The position numbers were made by a program, and so were the translations under genes. 64,000 nucleotides of DNA from Carallia brachiata. Lineage: Eukaryota; Streptophyta; Magnoliopsida; Malpighiales; Rhizophoraceae. The stretch spans positions 1 through 64,000 of the forward strand of contig JADCRB010000096.1 in NCBI GenBank assembly GCA_021464245.1, written 5' to 3'. Below the pieces are notes generated by a model. It was not told the origin of the DNA, ran no database searches, and saw nothing but the letters and a program-made list of their open reading frames with translations. Below are positions 11,174 to 24,520 of the stretch, piece after piece. Every line of letters starts with the position of its first letter. The stretch's first letter is position 1.

Positions 11174-11889
11174 CTCTAATTTTTTCCTTATCGTAATAGC
11201 ATGGCTGCTAATTTACTGGTATAACCCAGTCGGTTATTTGGCTTATTTGGCCATTATGGCTAGCTGAGAGGAAGGGGCTGCCCAACTCCCCCCTTTCTTT
11301 GTGTTGTACGGAGTATGCCTCTTTTTGAAGACCAACAAAAAAATAAAAAAACCAACAGGAGCATGGTTGCTCCATAAAATTTTGTTGCACATTTTATTTT
11401 CATTATATTACACATCAAGCTCCATTACATAAATATAAAAAATTAGATATAGAATATTAATACAAATTCATTATTTAAATTTAAATTATTAACTATATAA
11501 AATATATTATTATTTTGTATCTAAATTTTGTGATCATATATTTTTTTCTTTACACATCTCACACTTTTCTTTTCTTTTTTTTTATTTTTTGACCAATGAA
11601 AATTATTGCATTTAATCAATGGAAAATCATACAAAAATCTGACTCGAAGATGTTGAAAAAACTTGCACACAACATAAAGTAAACGATACTAATGACTTAC
11701 AACAGGCATAGTCACAAAAATTATGTATGAAAAAGGCTTGAAATTCATTTAGACGAGAGCCTTTAAAGAGAATAAAAACCAAACTAAATACAAGTTGACG
11801 AACCTACACAAGACAAACACAAGACAACAAACACCGCACTTCGACAGACTCATAATGGAAACCGACTGAGTATCGGCAACCATTTCTAA
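11174..11889. other. Intergenic; no gene seen
   Basis: AT-rich, with a run of short T tracts around 11530-11590. No family-like reading frame on either strand. Confidence 0.6.
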
Positions 11890-12400
11890 TCACATTAACA
11901 GATGGGAAAACACAAACACAACTACACCAACAAAACAGCAGACAATAACACAATCGCTACAGCACCCCCATCCAAAAGTAAACAAGCAACAAACCCTGTC
12001 ATCAAATTCGGTGGTGGTAGGGACGGTGAAAGACAGTACCAGCGCCAGTGCGGGCACCAGAGAACTGGCGGCGATGGCACCGGTCGCAACTGCAGTGGCG
12101 ACGCCATTCATTGGTCCGGCTCCTGCGCCTGAAATAAGTTTGGAGCCAACGACACTGGCGGTAGGAGATCCACCAGCGACGACTTTAGGAGCAAGGGCTC
12201 CGGTGTGGGTGAAGCCGGCCACGTTGTCAGCAGAAAGAACCGTGGCTTAGGCGCTGGCAGCCGCATCAGAGGAAGCTTTTGTGAGGTTGACAGCAGCGGC
12301 GGAGACAACAGGCGTGGCAATGGCATGGTGGCGATGGTGGCGATGATGATAACAAAGACTCCAAAATGGCCACCCAAAAGCTGAGGAGTTCGGATCCGAC
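11890..12400 (-). pseudogene. Relic of a small secreted Ala-rich protein gene
   Basis: A GC-rich island in AT-rich DNA. On the minus strand one frame from about 12320 reads AIATPVVSAAAVNLTKASSD, a TAA stop at 12254-12252, then ATVLSADNVAGFTHTGALAP and a long Ala/Val/Gly/Thr tail down to about 12000. Upstream, in another frame, a hydrophobic FGVFVIIIATIATM stretch (about 12365-12325) looks like the core of a signal peptide. One base is missing between it and the mature part. Hydrophobic start plus small-residue body suggests a cell-wall or arabinogalactan-like peptide, but I do not recognise the family. At least one frameshift and one stop make it broken. An open plus-strand frame in the same place appears to be its mirror. 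Confidence 0.5.
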
Positions 12401-12423
12401 GGAGGAGAGGCCATGGGAGGCTT

Positions 12424-12485
12424 TATTTATATTAGATCTACAGAGGAAGCTAAGGTCCTCCATTTCAATAAACCAAAGACACGTG
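12424..12485 (-). promoter_or_regulatory. TATA box and G-box upstream of the secreted-protein relic
   Basis: On the minus strand TATAAATA lies at 12431-12424 and a CACGTG G-box at 12485-12480, about 50 bases upstream of the TATA box. The spacing to the coding relic (first hydrophobic codons near 12365) is what a plant core promoter would show. This supports minus-strand direction for the relic. Confidence 0.5.
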
Positions 12486-12643
12486 AGGCACATGACATTA
12501 CCCGCCACGTTAGCTGCAACGGGCCCCAGTCACGGGACCCGTCTGCCTAATTTTTTCCAACGTGTCTGTGTTGTGTAGTACGGTGGATTTTGTAAGGACC
12601 AATATTAACTTAGTTTTATCTATCTATAAATAGTAGCAGACAT

Positions 12644-13132
12644 TTATACTGTGTTTATGAGGAGGAAAAATGGGGGGAGGGAGAGAAAAGTGAGAGAATT
12701 GAGATAAATTGTTATATTTAGAAAATGTTTGAAAAGTGGGAAAGAGGAAAGTTTCTAATTCCTCTAATCCTCCCAACCCTACCAAAAACAATCCTCCCAA
12801 AAATGGGAGAAAAGTTGTTAGTTCTCATACTAAATTTATTAAATAACTCAATTACCCTTACATAATTTAAAAATTACAATTTTACCTAAACAAAATATCT
12901 TAATAAAATTTATTATGAATGATAAAATTGTTATTCCAACACATTTTATATTTTTCTCCCTTATTTTCTATAATTTTTCAAAAAAAAGAATTTATAATTT
13001 TCCTCCCTCTTATCACCTCTTTCCAAATACAAGAGAAGATAGAAAATATTTTCTTCCTCTAACAATCTTCTCCTCTACTTTCCTCTCCCTTACTTTTCTC
13101 GCCCTCAAAAATTTTATCTAAACACAGTATTA
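12644..13132. mobile_element. MITE, 483 bp, TTA target duplication
   Basis: Perfect 11-bp inverted ends TACTGTGTTTA (12647) and TAAACACAGTA (to 13129) are flanked by TTA on both sides (12644-12646, 13130-13132). The left interior is purine-rich (GAGG/GAAA), the right interior pyrimidine-rich (CTCC/TTTC), so the two halves are partly complementary. Non-coding. Confidence 0.65.
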
Positions 13133-13859
13133 AGGACATTAATGCGAGCAATCAGGCTTGCCGGCACATCACCGTTTTCTTTTTTAGTTTCTTTTTTAAT
13201 TTCTATTTTCATTTACCCGAAGTCACTTTTTCTTTTTTTTTTTTTTCACGTATTTACCCAAATCACTTTCAATACCGAATGGATTAGTCTCTTTCAATGT
13301 TGTATGGATCGAGTATTTTTTGTTCCTCATTTTGCTCCCAACGTCTTTTTCGTTCATTGTTGTGCACGACCCATTTTAATTAGAAAATAATTTTTAACTG
13401 TTAATTAGATAGTTTCTATAGCTTCCCAACTAACTAATAAATTTTTTATTTTTTAATTATTATTATTGTAATTTTTATTCTATGTTATATAATTTCTTTC
13501 GATATGTCATATATTATTGTTGAAAATTATATATTTTAAATTATTTGTAATATACTTCATCTTGTACATTATATAATAACAATTATTTAGCAGTCACCTA
13601 AGATGACAATCACCTAATGGTGTCCTTTTAATTAATATTAAAGTCTCCGATGCTTATAGATTTGTAGTATTGTAATTTAAATTTTTACTTTGAAGATGAC
13701 AGAATTGACGTTTTTCAAGATCATGCCTAAAATATTTTCAGAGACAAGGAGGATTGGTTAGTTTACGACTCTTTGGTTTGTAAGTGCTCCTTTGTTTGCG
13801 TTTCTAGAATCACATTTCTTGTTTTTTTTTTTGCTTATTTTTTTATTTGTAAAAATTAG

Positions 13860-14100
13860 AATCAAATCTTAAATTTGAAATTAACTGTGATTGGAAAGTG
13901 AATAAAAAAGAAAAAGAATAAAAATAGTATAGTAATGATGATATTATGATTGATAAAAAATAATTATTAGAAAGTTGTGAGAAAAAAAATAAATAGTAAT
14001 TTGTGAGAGAAAAAGTAAAAGGATAAAAATAAATAAATAAAAAATGAATAGAAAATATTTTTCTTTCTATTTTTCTTTCTTTTTCCTTTGAAAATTTCCA
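13860..14100. repeat. Repeat family M1, copy in A-rich orientation
   Basis: A-rich segment containing AATAGTAATTTGTGAGAGAA near 13992-14012. The same motif recurs three times at 19049-19280 and as its complement near 22640-22670. Probably a degenerate MITE; ends not located. Confidence 0.45.
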
Positions 14101-14958
14101 ATTACAGCATAAGAGATTAAAGGTGCGTTTGGTTTACTCGTTATTAATTGTTATTACTATTTTTAATTATTAATTATTTTTATTATTATACTAATAAATA
14201 AAATAAAATCAAAGTATCTGGGTAAATTAACACTTGCTAATTCTAATTAAACAATAAAATAATTGTTTTAGACATTCTAATTTTATTTTATTATAAGAAT
14301 AGATTATCTTTTTCTCTCTAGTTAATCAAAATTGGTGTCATAAAAATGTATTTTATATATTTATAACTAAAAGTTTATTCAATATGTAGTTTAAAGATCA
14401 ACTAATTTACATAGTAAAAATATTATGTCTATTTTATAAATTACTATGTTTGAAAAAATTATATTAATCTTATATGTTCAGATTATTATTTACACAGTTT
14501 TGGGATGGAAAATAACGGATGAGTTGCCTGTTAGGGGCATATAATTTTTTTTAAAATTTTTTTAAAAAAAGATATAATAGTTTTTTATTAAAAAAATTAT
14601 ATTTTAATATCTGGTGGAGCCCTCCTTCTATGTTGTAGTCATTAACTCTACATTTTTTTATTTTACAAATATTAAGTGCACACTCGAATATAAATAAATA
14701 TAATAATTATTTTTTATATTATATTAATAAAAAAATTTAAATAAAATTTATAAAAAATTTTATAAATATCTATATTTTATATTTGACAATAATATTTATA
14801 AAAATTTAATTTTAATTTTTTATAAAAAATATTAAAATATTAATAGCACTTCGGTCGGCGCACCTCGGTAGGCGTAGAGCCTCCCTTCCGGATCTTCTTC
14901 AGTTTTTTTAATTACTTTTTGGACAAGAGCGCACAAGTGTTCTGCGTTGTACGGTTAA
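14101..14958. other. Very AT-rich intergenic sequence
   Basis: Starts with a GTGCGTTTGGTTTACTCG segment (14124) typical of MITE ends and continues as low-complexity A/T. It shares blocks with 19530-19830. No gene. Confidence 0.5.
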
Positions 14959-14959
14959 G

Positions 14960-15385
14960 GACAGGGACGGATGGAAGGCATGTCCAGGGGGCGCAATTGC
15001 TCCCGCTGGGTCTTTTAAAATTGAATTAATATGGTTATATTTTTTAAAAAAAAATTTAATATTATTATAAAATTACCCCTTAAAATATTAATTGTTTTTT
15101 AGAATATTTTTTGTGCCCTCTTAGAATAATTTTCACTTATAAAATATATCTCATATATATATGTATAATGTACTGATACATATTTTTTAGTCTCATAAAA
15201 AAAATTATTTTTGTTTACTTAAAAGATTCAATGTTTTTCTTGTTTACTTAAAAATATGAAAACTCGTAAAGAACAATTATAATTATTATTATATGAGACA
15301 TCTAATATTTTTTTTAATATTTTATATCAATTTTTTTAATATATTATATATATAAGTTTGCTCCCTTAAAAAAATCTTTCTAGAT
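14960..15385. mobile_element. Possible TIR element with GGGACGGAT-type ends
   Basis: The left end CAGGGACGGATGGAAG (about 14962) and the right end CTTTCTAGATCGTCCTGG (about 15378) are loosely complementary. The interior is A/T-rich with CCCCTTAAAAT and GTGCCCTCTTAG blocks. Similar ends occur at 18195-18590. Type and borders uncertain. Confidence 0.3.
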
Positions 15386-18194
15386 CGTCCTGGTTAAAGA
15401 CAATTTTGTAATTACATAGTTTATTACTTATTGTTCAAATCAAGAAGTAAATTTACCCTGCTTACTCAATCAACCGCATTCTCAAAAATAAAAATATTAC
15501 AGGAAAAAATGTGCTTGATATATATTTAGTGATTTTATTTAAATGTAACAATCTTCTAAATTTTTATAATAATATTTTTATTTTTTATAACTTAAAAATA
15601 TTTTCATATATATTTATTTTTGATTAAAAAAATATAGACATAATTACAAAAATTTAAGCAACTATTATATTCAACCAAAATCATCTAATACGGTAGCATT
15701 ACCCTTTCAAAAATCAACTAGGAACAGCCACGCTTTAAAAAAAATTCACCGAACATCATTTCTTTTACTTTTTGATTTTTTTTTGCACGAATTTACTTTT
15801 TAATTTTAAACAGCAAACATCAGTCTCGAACAGTAAAACCAAATACCCCACCCTAAAATAATTAGGTTTTTTTCACTTTCCTTTGTCTCCACCCTACGAA
15901 GCATGGACAATCTGTTTAGAGAAGGTATTGTGTGTTGGACACGTATCTAATACAGATACACTTCTAATATATCTTAGATACATATCAGACATGTTTAAAA
16001 GTATTCGTTAAAATTTTTAAATAAAAAATAGAACACACATGTTAGATACAAAAAATAAAAGTGTCTGACACTTTATAAATACATCTAAATATTTTTGTAA
16101 TTTTTAATTAAAAAAAAGGGAAACTTTATCGTCGACGTTTATTTTTTCAATTGCTGGCCTACCCATCGACAGACGACGCCAACATCAGACTCTAAAACTC
16201 CAATCCCTTCTCAAGCCAGCCACCGCTGACCACCGACGACCGACCACAAGCTGGACTCAAAGTTGAAATACCTTCCTCTGGCCTTTAATCTCTCACATAA
16301 GAAGCATCCATCTTCAATTTTGAAAATCTCTCTCTTTCTCTCTCTTCTCTCAGTCTCAATCTCTCTAATTCCAGGCCAACACAATGTCTATATCCAATCA
16401 TCTATTGTATTGTATTGATTATTAATTTGCTATTTTCACTAACCCTTCGTAGACCCAGCCAACCAACCTCTTTTAATTTTTCTTTTTAAATTTTTGTCCC
16501 ACTATGCAATTAATGATGATTGAAAACTTGAAATTGAAGATTGCTGGAAGGATTTTATTGAATTCTTAAAAGAGTTATGTTTTGAAGTAAAATGAAATTT
16601 ATAATATTATTATTATTATATATATATATATATAACCGTATCCAAACTATATTTGTGTTTTAATTTTTTTAGAGTTACTATATTATAATTTTTATATTGT
16701 ATCGTATCTATATCACTGTATTTATGTTTGTATTTCATAGTCTCCACCTCGTAGTATGTTCATGCTGTATTGTACACTTTTTGACACGAACACATATGTT
16801 AAATATGGCATGGACACGTACTCAAGAGGCAAAAATGTGTCTGTTAAAAAAAAATGGACGCAGTTTGGACAGACCATCAACATGCTATGAACAAAATGAG
16901 ATATGCCAAGTACACGTCTAAAATATTTTTGAAATTTTAGAAAAAAAATTAAACATAACCAAAAGTTACTATTACATTTGGAAGTAAAGATTCACATTAT
17001 TTATTTGTATTTGTGAATAAGGTAATAACTAATTTTCTTGGACTCGTATTAATAATTTTATTAAAATTATTGCAAAAAATAAAAAATAAAAGAATCACAT
17101 AACAAAGATCTATATATATATATATATATATAGTGTTCTAACAATATTCGTGTCCTTATTTCTTAATGTTAGTGTGTTACAATATTCATATCATTTCGTA
17201 TTCATGTCTATTTTTTTTTGATAGTTTAAATAGGAAATCAGAAGTAGTATCTCATAGTCTCATCAAAAAATATTGTGCATGTGTACAGAAAGGATGCGAA
17301 CAGACCGAATTATTGTAGCAAGGCTAACAACAAATCAGTTATAACTTTAACTCTACCAATAAACCCGGACAATATTCAAACTTAAAGTCTCTAATCTAGA
17401 CCAGTTACCAGTTACACCATACTATTGGTGGTTCCGTGTCTATGTTTTATTAGTTTCCACGGTGCTCCCCAGGCGTTTGCTCGGTTTATGATATCACCAA
17501 GATACAAGAGCTTTTTAATTCCATGACAAAAAGTGGCCCAATGCTGGCGATCGATGGTCCTGTCCATGACAAATGTGGCCCAATTCTGGCGATGGATTCC
17601 TCTATTGTATAGGGCCCAAAAATACAATATCAATGCCGGTCTTAATCAACTATCGCCCAAAAAATAACTGACATATCAATCAAAAAATATGGAAGGGAGA
17701 TGTGAGGTAGAGCAACTTTTTGACATAGGATTATAGGAATGACACGGAGTAAAAAAATGTAATTATAATCATTAGATTGCGCCTATATGATACCATATTT
17801 ATGCGATTCTAGACTACTAGTTATATTTTTGTGACTCACGTCACTCTCGCACTAAAAAGCTACATTTGCCCAGTAGAGCCTAATATAAAAGTTTACAATG
17901 CCCTTAAAAAAACTTGTTCAATGTATGAGAGCCTGATACAATTTTTTTTTTTTTTAATTTTGAGTGGAGATGGGTTATTATCATAGGAAAAGAAATTAGT
18001 TCTAAGAAAAATTAAGAATCAAATTTCATATCTGTCAATCAAAAAGTCTCAATTGTTAATCATCCAACTAAAAGTAAGTCCTCACCTAATCTGAAATTTT
18101 ACAATACTTTAATGCATTTAATATATGAGACAAGATCATATAGTATGAGATAGACATAATAGCTTATTTCATACCATCGGACTATGTCTCATGT
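15386..18194. other. Intergenic with microsatellites; no gene
   Basis: Contains (TA)n tracts at about 16616-16634 and 17111-17134. A GTGTTGGACACG-type dispersed repeat occurs at about 15930-16090 and in diverged form at 16780-16920. A CT-rich patch (16320-16370) also occurs. A moderately GC-rich stretch at 16130-16300 shows no family-like translation. Confidence 0.5.
17517..17602. repeat. Two-copy tandem repeat, ~43 bp
   Basis: The pattern CCATGACAAA...GTGGCCCAAT..CTGGCGAT appears twice in succession (from about 17521 and 17565). It lies within a short minus-strand frame that I do not consider a gene. Confidence 0.6.
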
Positions 18195-18590
18195 ACATTG
18201 GTGGATCTATATGTGCTGCCCACCCTTAAATTTATGGTTTACATTAGTTATTAGTATAATTTATATTAGTTTTAGTTTATTGTCCTATCTCAAATTTTTT
18301 ATTTCCCCCCCCCCTCAATTGTTCTCACTAAAAAAATTGATGTAAAAAACTTAAAAATTTATATTGTTACTTCTACTAAAATTATATTTTGTTCTCACTA
18401 TATTTTATATTTTACAATTTAGTCCTAATTTTTTTTTTCAATTTAAAAGTTACTATATATATTAAAATAATATTATTTTACTATATAAGTTATTATTTAT
18501 TAATAAAATAATATTATTTTACAATAAAAAATTAAAAAAGAATTGAATATATATTTGCCCCCTCACTTCAATTTCTGGATCTGTCATTGC
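18195..18590. mobile_element. Possible hAT-type non-autonomous element
   Basis: The left end CATTGGTGGATCTATATGTG and the right end TTTCTGGATCTGTCATTG are imperfect inverted repeats. GCCCACCC/GCCCCCTC blocks lie just inside, a pattern common in plant hAT-like MITEs. A C-run of ten lies at 18305-18314. Confidence 0.4.
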
Positions 18591-18965
18591 TCATGTATCA
18601 ACACTTATCAACACTTGTGTCACTAATAGCCTCTTCAAAGGGATTATCGGCCTACATCAAGCCATCAATTACATTAAAAAACAAAAAATCAAAAATCAAA
18701 AATTAAAAAAAATTTTCAAAACTAAAGTTTAAAATATGAAAATCTTTTATAAGGCATCTTAATAATTCAAATTCAAATTTTTATTTTAAAAATTTTAATT
18801 TTATGTCTTGAAAAAGAAGAAAGTGTGATTTATAAGAAAAAAAAATTACTCAATTATATAACTTATGGTTAAATAAATCTCATAATAGATAAATAAATAA
18901 AAAGTTCGAAGCATGAAGTAGGGTTAATAAATAATAATCCAATAGTTTGTGTCGGGAACAAACTG

Positions 18966-19398
18966 TAAGAGTGTATTTGGAGTGCGAGGAAAAGAGAGGA
19001 AAGTAAGGGAAAGGAGGAGAAAAGAAGGAGTAAGGGAAAGAAGGAATTGTAAATAGTAATTTGTGAGAGAAAAAGTGGAGAGAAAAAGTGGAGAAAAATA
19101 AAATTATTTGGAATGGTAGAAAAAGGTAAGAGAAAGAAAATATAGTAAAAGAAAATGTAAATAGTAATTTGTAAGAGAAAAAGTAGAGAGAAAATAAAAT
19201 TATTTGGAGTGATAGAAAAAGGTAAGAGAAAGAAAGTATGGTAAAAGAAAAGGTAAATAGTAATTTGTGAGAGAAAAAAAAAAAAAATAAAATTATTTGA
19301 AGTGATATAGATAATAAAAATAAAAAATAAAAAAATAAATAATAATTATTATACTTTTTTTTCTCTTAATTTTCTCTTGTACACTAAACATAATGTAA
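18966..19398. mobile_element. MITE with internal tandem repeats, TAA duplication
   Basis: GAGTGTATTTGGAGTG (18969) and CTAAACATAATG (to 19395) are imperfect inverted ends flanked by TAA (18966-18968, 19396-19398). Inside, a ~95-108 bp block starting GTAAATAGTAATTTGTGAGA repeats three times (about 19049, 19157, 19252). Member of family M1. Confidence 0.5.
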
Positions 19399-20159
19399 AG
19401 CCAGCGATGACTAAAAATTAAGTAGCCTGCCACATTGCAAAATGACGTACGGAATAAATCACATTGCTGAATGACTAAAATTAATTAGCCTGCCACATTG
19501 GAATATGACGTACAGAATAGATCGCATTTTAGGTTGTCTTTTGATTTTATTATTATAAATTACTGTTATAATTATATTTATTAATTATTAATTATTATTA
19601 TTATTTATTACTGTTGATAAATAAAATAAATTATAATATTTAATTAAATTAATATAAATTATTACTAATTAAACAATAAAATAATAAATTTAAATATTTT
19701 ATTCTTTTTTTTGTTTTAGTAGTGTTTCTATTTAAATAATAAACTAATCTTACAAAAATGTATTTTATATATTTATGAATAAAAATTTTATTATTTTAAA
19801 GAAAATATATTAATTATAAATATTTTTATTTTTCCAAATATTAACTAACAATATAAATTAAGATATTTATAAAAATATTATTATTTCTACAATATAAGTT
19901 ATTATTTTGTAATAAATAAAAAGAAAAAAAAGTAGGTTCCTTATTTATAAATAAAATAATATTATTTTAATATTAATTTTACTGTACACTTAAAAACAAA
20001 ATAAAAGATATTTTAATACAAAAAAGTGGCGTCACGGCCGTAGGTGTCAGAGATCTGCTGTAGCTGTCAGAGATGCAGCAAAGTTGCCGTTAGCAAGGTC
20101 CTCGTTAATGGAAAAGTATTGTGCAGAAAGAACAATTTAGTATTTATATTAAGAAAATT
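19399..20159. other. AT-rich intergenic sequence
   Basis: Blocks at 19530-19830 resemble 14130-14400 (AAAAATGTATTTTATATATT shared). A short GC patch at 20028-20100 has no family-like translation. The sequence GTAGCCTGCCACATTG recurs at 19421 and, slightly changed, at 19486. Confidence 0.45.
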
Positions 20160-20558
20160 TTAGGGGGTATATAAAATTATTTTATTGTGTTTAGATGTAT
20201 TTATTTTGTATAATTATGAGTATTTTTTTATATAATTATAATTATAAAAAAGTGATATAAAAATATTATTATTTTTTATTTTATATTTTTTTATTATAAT
20301 TATACAAATAATGACCGCACTTGTGCAAAATTAATACAAATTAAGCAACATGCATTTGCTCATCCAATGGAGCCTTTTCATATTTATCAATAGTAGCATA
20401 TTTTAAAAAATAGTTTGATGTTATGTTTTTAATCAGCCATAATTTGAATGGTTTATCAACAACCGTAAATTTTAAAAAATATTAACCAAACACTATTATT
20501 CTTTTTTTAAATTTAAAATATAAATATATATTTTAAAAGTTAAACCAAAACCCCCTTA
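20160..20558. mobile_element. Possible Tourist-like MITE, TTA duplication
   Basis: GGGGGTATATAAA (20163) and AACCAAAACCCCC (to 20555) are bounded by TTA at 20160-20162 and 20556-20558. The perfect inverted part is only about six bases, so the call is tentative. Confidence 0.35.
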
Positions 20559-23500
20559 GTCTTGGATTTTTATTAATATAGTCATTTGGTTTTTCACTTT
20601 GTCATTTGAGTCCTATAATTTATTTTTGTATATATCAGTCGAGTTTTTTTTTTGAGAGAAATTGGCAATTTGTTAAACATTGGGTTTGAAGTCAACAGAA
20701 TGCACAGAAAAAGATTAAAAAAAAAAAAAAAGGAAGAAATGTGTTCATTGTTTTGTCCATTATGGTCTTAAATTTTTGAACTATTTTGCAATATAGATAA
20801 ATACATTTTAAAGATAGATACTGTTTTGACAAGTAAAGGGAAAATGAAAAACATAACACTACATTAAACAAAAATGCAATGGTTTATGATCACACTGGAT
20901 GAATAACTAACTTATTATTTTTCCTGTTTTTTTTTTTTTTTTTTTTGTGTATTCTGGTTGGTCAATCACGATTTTACCAGATTGATGTCATCCAAAAATA
21001 ACACCAATTGGAATAACAAATAACGGTAGAAGACTAAACTTAAGAAGCAAAAACTTATATGACCATATTGAAAAGTGCATAAAACTTTGGAACTAATTTT
21101 TTATTTATATAAAGTAATGTGACTAAATTTAATGAAATTTAATAAAAAAATTAAGTTTTTGCATTGAGTGATTAGATTTTTTTTCATGTTTTATTTTTAA
21201 GAAAACAATTTTTTGCGTTCTTTATTTATTTTTTTAAAAAAATTATATTCAACAAAATAAAATTTTCCTTTTGTTTTGATTTTGGTAAAACAAAGTTTAT
21301 AAGTTCGGTATATGTAATGTCCAAATCATGGGTTCAACAATAATTTTGTTGGAGGTACATTTTTTTAACATAAACAGTTAATAAAAGGAGTAATTTGATT
21401 AATAAAAAATTGCACACGCCACAATAAAAATATCTTTTTAACACTTTTTTTTTGTGGTTTGTGTAGCTTTTTTAGAGTAAAATTACATAAGTACACTTAA
21501 TAAAGTATATAATTAATCGGATAATATCTAACTATATATCTTTTTTCTTTTTTTTAATCCAATATATTTTTGCAATATAATAACCTAAATCACTGCTTGC
21601 CCACATGTGCATACAATTTGCGATGCCATAAAATTTTTATGTTTTATTAAATGTGTATAATATATCTGTTAAATGCTGTGTCAAAAAAATGGTTATTTTT
21701 TTCTTTTTCCCAACATACCACACCAACATTGAGGATTTTTCTATTTTTATTTATCATAAATTAACGAAAATCGGAGGATGAGCAATAAATTAATTTATAA
21801 AAACTTCATGTATGAAATCGAATTTTTCGTTAAATATGATAAGAATAATTTTTGGTATTTCAGTCACGAATGATGTGTAAAAACTAAAAAGTGAATATTT
21901 CGTTTACATAACTTTGAAACTGGCCCATTAGTCAGCAAGTACGTGTCAATGGGTTGTGGAACGAATTCACTGGAATCTTTACTTTTTCTTTTCACTTTTA
22001 ATTTAGGTCAACAAATTTAAAAACAAGCCATTCTTTAATTTAGAGTCCACTCTATAATTGCTCAAAAATAGTCCACTCTATAAACATAAATTATTCTTAT
22101 CAAAACAAAAATTCGAGCTCAAAACATTTATGCAAATAAGACCGACCTTTCTGTTTCCTACCTTGCAATTTACCACTTGACTACACTTATCAGCGATGGT
22201 AACTTTATTTTACTTAATCTTTTGGAGAAAGTTTCACATGTTTTCATTTTGGATCATGATAGGCTTATCAAAAAAACTGTTTCACGAAATTTATTAAAAA
22301 AAAAAATTGATAAAACACTAGTTAACAACAGAAATATAAAATCCATCTCTTAATCGATCTGTTAAATGTTAATAATTAAAAATTTGATAAAAATTAAAAA
22401 ATGATTTTTATGATAAAAATCATTTTCCTTTCATTTTAGGGGCAATATATTAACATAGTAAGGGTTCCATCCTCTATTGATGCTAAAATCCAACTAAATA
22501 CTAAATCTGATCCTCTATACATGGCCTGAGGTCATGTTTAACATTTTTCTAAGAGAAAGAAAAAAGAAAAGAAAATTTCAAAACTTTTTACTCATTTTAT
22601 TTATTTATTTTTTATCAATTCAAACAACAATTTTTTAATTTTTCTCTCATAAATTACTATTTATTTTTTTATAACTTTCTAATTATTACTTTTTATCAAA
22701 GATAATATTATTGTTACTTTACTATTTTTTATTTATTTATTTTTTCGTTCACTTTTCTATTCAATTTTCTACTATTCAAAGAAAGAAATTTACTGTATAA
22801 TTCTAATTCAATTTACTAGAAAATCAAAATGATATTCGTTACTAGTCACAAAATTTACTTATAGAGTTATTAAAATTCTTAATTTTAAATTTTAAGTTTC
22901 CTTTAAAAAGAAAAAAACGACATTGATAAATGTACTCTTGCACATTCCATTAACTATAAATAAATAAGTAAATCGCTTTCAATAGGATATCCGGCAATAA
23001 AACGAAATTAAAATAATTTCACGTTGCAATTATTAAACCTCTAGATGGTCCATTAGATTCGAATCTTTCATTTACGTAAGCTCTGACTGAATATGACATC
23101 ACCAATGATCTCTGCACTACACTTTGGCCTTTGTTTTTTTTTTTTTTCAATTAAATTTCTTTTGGATATGATAACAGTCGGCTGGTGCAAATATTTTGGA
23201 TTGCAACTTTGCAAGCAATTGTACTGGTTCATCTTTTTATATTTTTTAAAAATTAAAAAAATATTTATAACTATATCAATTATAATATATATAAATTAAA
23301 ATAAGTTTGGTGGTTGCTCAAATCTTACATTCAATCATTTAAAATATAGACTCATTATATGAGTATTATTATATTTGAACAAATATTTTTATAATTAATT
23401 ATAATGTTAATAAATTTAGAACTCATTACTGCACTTTTGACCTAAATCCCCTTTTTAAATTAGAGAACAGAAGTCAGTAAGTAAACTCAAACTTAAATTA

Positions 23501-24453
23501 ATACGAAAAGACACGTCAAATTTTATTAAACTCACACTTTTAAGTGGTTACCGAGTTCAACTTTTTGATTTGGCCAATGATAACATAATATTTAATTAGT
23601 TAATGTTGGTCCAGTTAAGTACCTCGAAATTTTTGTAGAGGCCAAAAACTAAGTAGTTTGTAGACCCCACAACATTTAAAAAAAAAAATATCTTCTTAAA
23701 ACAATTGAATTATTAACACTATACAAAAGAAGAGGTTGGGATTTAATCCCACGCTTCTTTTGAATTATTTTTTTAATTGTAATATAAGTTTTAACTCTTG
23801 TTTAAAAAGAAAAAACATAAAAATTATTTTTTTAAAATTTAAAGTTTCTCACTTTAAAAACGCCTATGTACAATAAGAATAATATAACGTACAACAGATA
23901 TAAATACAATGTATAATAGGTATAAAATTCACTCTTTTATTAGTTTGTACAATATTGTCTTACTTATTAAACATTATATCGTGCTTATTGCACATTATAT
24001 ATTTTTTACAGAAAAATTTAAAATTTCAAACGAAAAAAAAATTGTGACATTTGATGTACCGCTCTTTTCTATCAAATTCTTTTGAAGTTAAAGGAGGGCT
24101 AAAATTATATTATAATTAAAAAAAAAGAGATACAAATAAAGTGTTGGTAGAACTCACAGTAGTCTTCCTTATATAACACTAATAAACCAGCTGTTATAAA
24201 CATAAATTTTTTTTTTTTTTTGTCAAATTCTCTATGTTCGGAGATGATGTTTTACGTTAAAGTTGTAGATGATAAATTAATGCTAGTGTCCCAACTGAGA
24301 TACCAGCAGTGACGTCACCATCTAGAAGCCCCACAAAAAGGTTTAAAGCTGCTAAAAACTGCAACACAAGGGTTTGCAGAAGTTTCCCTATCTTTAGCGT
24401 TTGACAATCTAGAAGTCCACATGGTCTCTGCTACTACAATTGTCCTCCATAAA

Positions 24454-24457
<4 letters not shown>
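20559..24457. other. AT-rich intergenic desert; no gene
   Basis: Holds homopolymer runs (T-run near 20930-20946), an inverted-orientation copy of family M1 at about 22540-22800, and a small hairpin with arms CAAAAGAAG/CTTCTTTTG at about 23724-23762. No frame with family-like content on either strand. Confidence 0.5.

Positions 24458-24516
<59 letters not shown>
24458..24516. repeat. (AT)n microsatellite, ~59 bp
   Basis: Uninterrupted AT dinucleotide run, the longest in the window. Confidence 0.95.

Positions 24517-24520
<4 letters not shown>

Noticed and set aside
12011..12250. Open plus-strand Ala/Thr-rich frame in the GC-rich island
   Set aside because: It mirrors the minus-strand relic, has no promoter on its side and no family pattern; the minus strand has TATA and G-box at proper distance.
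16697..16921. Plus-strand frame near dispersed GTGTTGGACACG repeats
   Set aside because: Lies in a repeated non-coding segment also present at 15930.
23724..23762. Small hairpin with arms CAAAAGAAG/CTTCTTTTG and an inner GGGATTTAATCCC
   Set aside because: Too short and AT-rich to separate from chance; no gene beside it.
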